DNA of 64,000 nucleotides from JANMMJ01 sp031373255. GTDB taxonomy: Bacteria > Pseudomonadota > Alphaproteobacteria > Rhizobiales > Aestuariivirgaceae. Both the position numbers and the translations under genes were made by a program. Position 1 is the first letter of the stretch, and the number at the start of each line of letters is the position of its first letter. The DNA is taken from positions 10,356 to 74,355 of the forward strand of contig JANMMJ010000193.1 of NCBI GenBank assembly GCA_031373255.1, given 5' to 3'. The notes under the pieces are model-generated. The model was not told the DNA's origin. It made no database searches and saw nothing but the letters and a program-made list of their open reading frames with translations. This document shows positions 59,398 to 64,000 of this stretch, one piece after another.

Positions 59398-60933
59398 CTA
59401 CTCCCAGAACCTACGTGCCGCGCGCAGCTTCTTCCAGTTGCTGCGCGCATCGGTCCAGGTATCGCCGGCATGGGCGGTGTGCCAGCCAATCGCGTAACCA
59501 ATCGCGCATTGCAGTTCCGGCGTGCGGTTCGCGGCAAGACGGCGGGCCATCACGACATCGTTCACGTAACCAAACAGTTCCTGTAGCAGCTGTAGCCGCT
59601 TTACAAAGCGCTTGACCTGCTTTTCCGGATAAAGCGGTGCGCAGCATTCAATGGTGTAACGCAGCGCCTTCAGATCCTTGCGCAATTCATGCCGCTCTTC
59701 GTCATTCAACTCATCGAAGCGGCGGCCCTGCTTCGCGACCTTCTTCCAGTTCGCCGCGAGAGCCCTGCCGGCAAATGCCTGGGCGGGTTGCAGCATACGC
59801 CTCTGCCGCTTCTTGCTGGCAGGATTTGAGGCGATGGCCGGCAGGAGCGCCAATTTCAACTGCAGCGCCACCAGTTCGGGCGTCGCGAGCCAGCGCCGCA
59901 CTTCGGCACGATGGGCACTTGCCTGGGCCAACAGCACCTGGCGGATCGGTTCCAGCGAGGCAGGTTTATCTTCGTGCGCCTCCAATGGCTCGACAATATC
60001 CGTGGTGAGCACATCGGCGTCACGGATCTGGCTGACGCCCTTGGCCAGATCGCGGAGGCTTGTCTCCATTTCGTCAGCATAAGCGTTCTTGAGCAAGGGA
60101 CGGAACAGTTGCAGGACGGCGCGCAGGCGGCGAAGGCCGACACGCATCTGATGTACAGCTTCGGGGTCGTCCGACACCAGCACGGCTTGCCAATTGTGCA
60201 GTACCAGATGCACGGCAGATCGGGATGCGACCTCGAGCGACTCGCCGCCATTGTCGCCACGGTTCATAGCCGATGGCTGGGCCTTTAGCGGTTCTGCTGC
60301 CGCAGCGACGGCGCCGGTGAGCAGCGCGTAACCGATTTCCGATTTGCTGCGGTCGCCAAGCTTGAGGTTCTCGCCAGAGAGCACCTCTCCCACTATGGCG
60401 AGAAGGCCTTGCGGGCCGCCAGACTTCAATTCAATTTCAGCTTCGCAGATGCAGGTGGACTGGCCGTTGGCGCGCGCCTCGCCCTGATCGAAGGCAAGTT
60501 CGACTTCGCTGCCGTTGTCGGTTTTCAAATGATGCTGGGTGCGCTTGATGACAGTTTCAAACATCGGCCCAAGGCTTTTTTCGCCAATCGCCCGGACCAC
60601 CTGCCTGCGAACCGCACGGCTGGCAATTGCATCCAGATCCGGCTTGCGGCCGCGGAGGATAGTCTCGACTTCCAGGGGGTGGGAAACGCCGCCCCGCACG
60701 CCCGTTTCCGCCTTGACCGTCTGATACCAGGAACGGCCGACCTGGCGCACCCGGAGCGTAAGGCCCTGGCGATGCAAGGCGCAATCGGGCGTGTCATAAT
60801 AGGTGGAGCGCAATATCCGGGTGATGGGCTTTGCCGTGGAAAGACCAAGCTGGGAAGGCCTTGCCTTCAGTCTTTCAAGCTGTTCGCTCGACAAGACAAA
60901 TTTCAGTTCCAGCTCTCGCCCGGCTTTACGCAT
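59398..60933 (-). CDS. CYTH-CHAD fusion protein
   Basis: 511 aa. The N-terminal CYTH domain starts MRKAGRELELKFVLSSEQLE (ExExK triphosphate-binding motif), with further acidic/basic pairs (CICEAEIELKSG). After a linker the CHAD domain follows (EAVHQMRVGLRRLRAVLQLF, LNDEERHELRKDLKALRYTI), rich in conserved His and Arg that bind polyphosphate. This resembles the inorganic triphosphatase/polyphosphate-associated YgiF-type proteins. It is convergent with the MttB-like gene with 3 bp between the ends. Confidence 0.93.
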   Translation of the reverse strand: MRKAGRELELKFVLSSEQLERLKARPSQLGLSTAKPITRILRSTYYDTPDCALHRQGLTLRVRQVGRSWYQTVKAETGVRGGVSHPLEVETILRGRKPDLDAIASRAVRRQVVRAIGEKSLGPMFETVIKRTQHHLKTDNGSEVELAFDQGEARANGQSTCICEAEIELKSGGPQGLLAIVGEVLSGENLKLGDRSKSEIGYALLTGAVAAAAEPLKAQPSAMNRGDNGGESLEVASRSAVHLVLHNWQAVLVSDDPEAVHQMRVGLRRLRAVLQLFRPLLKNAYADEMETSLRDLAKGVSQIRDADVLTTDIVEPLEAHEDKPASLEPIRQVLLAQASAHRAEVRRWLATPELVALQLKLALLPAIASNPASKKRQRRMLQPAQAFAGRALAANWKKVAKQGRRFDELNDEERHELRKDLKALRYTIECCAPLYPEKQVKRFVKRLQLLQELFGYVNDVVMARRLAANRTPELQCAIGYAIGWHTAHAGDTWTDARSNWKKLRAARRFWE

Positions 60934-61031
60934 TCACTTGACCAACACACGTTAAGAAATAAGGCTAAACAGAAATAATTGTCACATACAACAACCTGAG
61001 CGATGTTCGAGCAATCAAACGTTGCTTCACG

Positions 61032-61943
61032 TCAGGGCTTGGCGCGCATGTCCAGCCAGGTGTGCAGGCCGATACCGCCAATGACGAGGAGCGTTCCCAA
61101 CGCATCGACGGCAGTGAAGGTCTCACCAAGCACCATCACGGCCAGGGCAATGGTGACGACCGGCGAAATCGTCGAAATCATCGCCGTCGACTGCGGGCCG
61201 ATGCGCGCGAGGCCGGCATTAACCAGGAAGTTTGGCAGCACTGTCGCGATCAATCCGGTGGCCGCAGAAAGAGCCCAGAAGTGCGGCGATGCGTGCAAGC
61301 TCAAGCCGCCGCTTGAAACAACGTAGTGAAGCACGCAGGCCACGGCAGCCCCGGAAAGTGCCACGCTGGTGAAGATGGTCGACCCCAGCCGCGCGATCAG
61401 TTTCTTGGCAAAGAGCTGATAGAGCGCAAAGGCGATGGCGGACAAGATGACGAGGCCAGCGCCAAAGGCCGTGGTCCAGCCATTGATGGCAAACCCCTGC
61501 CACAGAACGGCGGCGAGCCCGACATAGGTGATGGCGGCGGCACCCAGGCTCTTCGCCAACAGTTTTTCACCGAAAAATGCCCAGCCCAGCACAATCACAA
61601 AAATGGGATAGGTGAAAAGCACCAATCGCTCCATACCGGCGCTGATGTAGATCAGGCCTTCGAAGTCGAGGATCATGGCGACGTAGTAACCGATCAGACC
61701 GACGGCCAGCGTTGCCATCAGGTCGCGTCGGGACAGTGGCGGCAGGGCCGTCCTGTTGCGCCTGAAGTAAGCAAACAGGCCGATGCCGACAAAGAACGGC
61801 AACGAAATGATCATGCGGAAAGCCAGGACCTTGGGGGCGTCGGGGGCTTCGGCGTAAGCCAGCTTGATGAAGATCGCCTTTGATGAAAACAATGCGGCGC
61901 CGAATCCTACCAGCGCATAGCCCCAGAGTTTTTGCCGATCCAT
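61032..61943 (-). CDS. EamA/DMT-family inner-membrane transporter
   Basis: About 303 aa, ten hydrophobic segments in two EamA repeats (LFSSKAIFIKLAYAEAPDAP; LVLFTYPIFVIVLGWAFFGE; VLPNFLVNAGLARIGPQSTA and TISPVVTIALAVMVLGETFT). The substrate is unknown. I chose the inner Met at 61943 (MDRQKLWGY) because the family starts close to its first helix; the frame is open to 62003, where extra residues overlap the amidase leader. No strong ribosome binding site distinguishes the two. Confidence 0.86.
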   Translation of the reverse strand: MDRQKLWGYALVGFGAALFSSKAIFIKLAYAEAPDAPKVLAFRMIISLPFFVGIGLFAYFRRNRTALPPLSRRDLMATLAVGLIGYYVAMILDFEGLIYISAGMERLVLFTYPIFVIVLGWAFFGEKLLAKSLGAAAITYVGLAAVLWQGFAINGWTTAFGAGLVILSAIAFALYQLFAKKLIARLGSTIFTSVALSGAAVACVLHYVVSSGGLSLHASPHFWALSAATGLIATVLPNFLVNAGLARIGPQSTAMISTISPVVTIALAVMVLGETFTAVDALGTLLVIGGIGLHTWLDMRAKP

Positions 61944-62093
61944 GACGTGCATGGCTGCGCTTAACATGACTGCGGCAAATCGCACCATTCGCGGTTGCCG
62001 CATGGCTCCATCAACGGCAACACAGGGCGCGGCGGGAGACTGTTGATTCCCCGGACGCTATGCTGTCATCTGGTCAAAACAGAAAGTCATCTC

Positions 62094-63551
62094 ATGCCGC
62101 TTCCCCTCCATCTCAAGCCTGCCGTCGAGCTTGGCCGCCTGTTGCGGCAACGGAAGATTTCCGCGCGGGAACTGCTCGATCTTTGCACCGGGCAAGTAGA
62201 GCGGCACAATCCGGCGCTCAATGCCATCGTCTGTACGGATGTGGAGCGGGCGCGGAAATCAGCGGCAGCGGCTGACAGGCGGCTCAAGAAAGGAGCGCCA
62301 CTCGGCCCGTTCGATGGCGTTCCCATGACCATCAAGGAAAGTTTCGACTGGATGGGCACGCCTTCCACCTGGGGCGTGCCGCTGCACCGCGGCAATATCG
62401 CAGGATCGGACGCCGTTGCGCTGACCCGGCTCACCACGGGCGGTGCCGTGATGCATGGCAAGACCAATGTTCCCTTCATGCTGGCCGACTGGCAAAGCTA
62501 CAACGACATCTACGGCACGACAAACAACCCATGGGACCCTCAGCGCTCCCCCGGCGGCTCGTCTGGCGGTTCGGCGGTGGCACTGGCGACCGGCATGAGT
62601 GCATTGGAAGTCGGTTCCGATATCGGCGCATCGATCCGCAATCCGGCGCATTATTGCGGGGTCTACGGCCATAAGCCCACATTCGGGATCGTGCCAATGC
62701 GCGGGCACATGCTGCCCGGCCTGGTCAACCCTTCGGACATTTCCTGCGCGGGACCGCTGGCGCGTTCGGCGCGCGATCTCGAACCCATGCTGAAACTGCT
62801 GGCGGGGCCGGACCGGATCGAAGGACGGGCTCTGTCCCTGAAGCTGCCAGCCTCAGAGAAAAAGTCTCTGAAGGATTTTCGTGTGGCCGTGATGATCACC
62901 GATGAGCAAAGCGAGGTCGACCAGCCGCTGCAGGATCTCATCGGCAAGCTGGGCCAGTTCCTGACCCGCAAGGTGAAGAAGATTTCCTTCGAGGCCCGGC
63001 CGGCGTTTTCCACGAAGGAAGCCTTTGACGTCTACATCGCGCTTTTGCGCTCCGCGACCAGCCGCCGTCAAACCGATGCAGAATTTGCCGCCAACAGTGT
63101 CAAGGCCGCGGGCTTCGCTGCCGATGATGACAGCTACATGTCCAACATGCTGCGCGCCTATGTGTTGCCGCACCGCAACTGGCTGATGTGGAACGAGCGG
63201 CGGCATCAGATGCGGCTGCTGTGGGACCAGTTCTTTGACGGCTGGGACATCCTGCTGTGCCCGACGGCGGCCTCCGCCGCGTTCCCGCATGATCACGTGG
63301 GCGAACGCCACGAACGCTTGATCGACGTCAATGGCAAGCGGGTGCCTACCACCGACCAGCTTTTCTGGGCGGGCTATTCATGCGGCTATTACCTGCCATC
63401 CACCGTCGCTCCAATCGGGCTTACCTCCCATGGTCTACCAGGCGGCATCCAGATCGTGGCGCGGCAATACGAGGATCTCACCGCAATACGGTTCGCCCAG
63501 ATGCTCGAGCGGGAATATTACAGCTTCCAGCCACCGCCCAATTTCTCCTAG
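62094..63551 (+). CDS. Amidase (amidase-signature family)
   Basis: 485 aa. The Ser-cisSer-Lys triad is visible: DGVPMTIKESFDWMG (Lys), RSPGGSSGGSAVALATGMSA (cis-Ser and Ser nucleophile with the GGSSGGS box), and SDIGASIRNPAHYCGVYGHK after it. It hydrolyses amides to carboxylates; the specific substrate is not indicated. ATG 62094 (MPLPLHLKPAVEL) is the start, since the frame upstream to 61995 codes an unrelated short stretch. It precedes a repeat-rich intergenic region. Confidence 0.93.
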   Translation: MPLPLHLKPAVELGRLLRQRKISARELLDLCTGQVERHNPALNAIVCTDVERARKSAAAADRRLKKGAPLGPFDGVPMTIKESFDWMGTPSTWGVPLHRGNIAGSDAVALTRLTTGGAVMHGKTNVPFMLADWQSYNDIYGTTNNPWDPQRSPGGSSGGSAVALATGMSALEVGSDIGASIRNPAHYCGVYGHKPTFGIVPMRGHMLPGLVNPSDISCAGPLARSARDLEPMLKLLAGPDRIEGRALSLKLPASEKKSLKDFRVAVMITDEQSEVDQPLQDLIGKLGQFLTRKVKKISFEARPAFSTKEAFDVYIALLRSATSRRQTDAEFAANSVKAAGFAADDDSYMSNMLRAYVLPHRNWLMWNERRHQMRLLWDQFFDGWDILLCPTAASAAFPHDHVGERHERLIDVNGKRVPTTDQLFWAGYSCGYYLPSTVAPIGLTSHGLPGGIQIVARQYEDLTAIRFAQMLEREYYSFQPPPNFS

Positions 63552-63591
63552 AGCGAATGCACTTGCACGAATTCCGGCAATGGCGGCTCAC

Positions 63592-63612
63592 CCTTCTCCC
63601 ATCGGGAGAAGG
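63592..63612. repeat. Short palindrome after the amidase gene
   Basis: CCTTCTCCC (63592-63600) pairs perfectly with GGGAGAAGG (63604-63612) around an ATC loop. The surrounding text (CACCCTTCTCCC...GGTGCCCGGCAGGGCGG) matches a kind of intergenic palindrome common in rhizobial genomes. It lies 40 bp after the amidase stop and could act as a transcript-end hairpin, but no T run follows. Confidence 0.65.
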
Positions 63613-63685
63613 TGCCCGGCAGGGCGGATGAGGGACTTAACGCGCGCCTCTATCATGCCCACACATCTCATCGCTCTCTAAAGCC

Positions 63686-63806
63686 GTCATTCCATCCAAG
63701 CGGCACGTAGTGCCGCGCGAGATGGAATCCAGCTCTCTTCGGCAAAGAGTCAGCCCATGAGAGGTGAAGCGGGGTTCCGGCTCGCGCGGCGCTAGGCCGG
63801 AATGAC
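63686..63806. repeat. Composite REP-like palindromic repeat block
   Basis: A compound element bounded by GTCATTCC (63686-63693) and GGAATGAC (63799-63806). The left unit folds as ATTCCATC (63689-63696), GCGGCAC (63700-63706), GTA loop, GTGCCGC (63710-63716) and GATGGAAT (63721-63728). The right unit has TTCCGGC/GCCGGAA around a GCGCGGCGC core. Two related palindromes in inverted order look like a BIME-type element. The ATTCCGGC/GCCGGAAT core is shared with the inverted repeat before purD. No coding function is seen. Confidence 0.75.
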
Positions 63807-63923
63807 GAGAAAATGGGGGTTCCCTGTCTGGTCATTGCGGGCCAATCATGGCTCAGGCCATGGGTCTTGACATATGTTCCTATTATGTTCTAGTTGTCCT
63901 ATAGAAGGAATCTTGACTAATAG

Positions 63924-64000
63924 ATGGACTGGGACAGGGTCATCGCGCGCAACCAGGCAGCACTCACTCGTATCGTAGCGATGCTCATTGCGATGGTGGA
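63924..64000 (+). CDS. Start of a conserved hypothetical gene, cut by the window edge
   Basis: The ATG at 63924 opens a frame reading MDWDRVIARNQAALTRIVAM and on to the window edge, with no stop. Proteins beginning M-D-W-D-x-x-I-x-R-N-x-x-A-L-x-R-I-V are familiar to me as a rhizobial hypothetical family, of unknown function. AAGGAA lies about 13 bases upstream, a little far. Only 25 residues are visible, so it is partial. Confidence 0.6.
   Translation, partial: MDWDRVIARNQAALTRIVAMLIAMV

Larger units (their letters stand above)
63552..63923. other. Intergenic region with palindromic repeats
   Basis: About 370 bases between the amidase and the last partial gene. It holds the two palindromic elements described separately and then an AT-richer stretch (63860-63915). 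No gene, RNA or promoter pair was identified. Confidence 0.55.

Noticed and set aside
1..64000. CRISPR array, prophage or complete insertion sequence
   Set aside because: No regularly spaced repeats, no phage structural genes and no transposase were found. The only repeats are short palindromes.

Overview
The window reads as chromosomal DNA of a high-GC alphaproteobacterium, most likely a member of the Hyphomicrobiales (Rhizobiales). The evidence is the gene content: class-II DAHP synthase, a DUF2093 protein, a BamF-like lipoprotein, a paired active/inactive M16 peptidase operon, an endonuclease-type MutL, a short GltX, a DUF1194 protein, a non-pyrrolysine MttB homologue, a CtrA-type box, and REP-like palindromes containing ATTCCGGC. 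I see no rRNA, tRNA, CRISPR array, prophage or complete insertion sequence.

Layout. 1-3.1 kb: partial citramalate synthase (cimA), overlapping cysS by one base, then an EamA transporter. 3.1-5.5 kb: an AT-richer gap and an orphan RTX/cadherin-like protein. 5.5-13.2 kb: DAHP synthase, two small conserved proteins, a 3-hydroxyacyl-CoA dehydrogenase-like enzyme, xseA, purD, and a LysR regulator divergent from a PPOX-type flavoprotein. 13.2-17.4 kb: an exported protein of unknown function and a coupled three-gene operon (fluoroacetate-dehalogenase-like hydrolase, ACAD10-like phosphotransferase, patatin). 17.4-27.8 kb: tadA, rluB, rsmD, mutL, then an envelope-related operon read leftward: ileS-lspA-BamF-like lipoprotein-M16-M16. 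28-33.9 kb: a sulfotransferase-like protein, a ureohydrolase, a DUF1326/DUF2182 pair, a SnoaL-like protein, a DUF1989 protein, and an ECF sigma/anti-sigma pair. 33.9-44.2 kb: a PAS histidine kinase, pepN, a YpfJ-type zinc protease, panE, nadE and gltX. 44.2-47.9 kb: a HicAB toxin-antitoxin pair with a visible promoter/operator, two GSTs, and a coupled XRE regulator/cytosolic PhnD-like/GST operon. 48-54.6 kb: a desaturase, a glycosyltransferase, HU, and a peptide-type ABC transporter without a binding protein. 54.6-64 kb: a DUF1194 VWA protein, Bcr/CflA MFS transporter, P450, MttB-like methyltransferase, CYTH-CHAD protein, EamA transporter, amidase, a palindromic repeat block and the start of another gene.

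Most of the window is ordinary housekeeping. The less expected parts are these: low-GC patches inside three aminoacyl-tRNA synthetase genes (strongest in cysS, about 40% GC by hand count over 541-1020, with extra sequence in the C-terminal region); the HicAB promoter with an 18-bp perfect palindrome over its -35 box; the XRE/PhnD-like/GST operon with repeated motifs upstream; the ureohydrolase-DUF1989 neighbourhood; and the dehalogenase-like operon, which keeps every active-site residue I can recall for fluoroacetate dehalogenase. I did not identify a clearly new multi-gene system. The XRE/PhnD-like/GST operon is the best candidate for an undescribed one.
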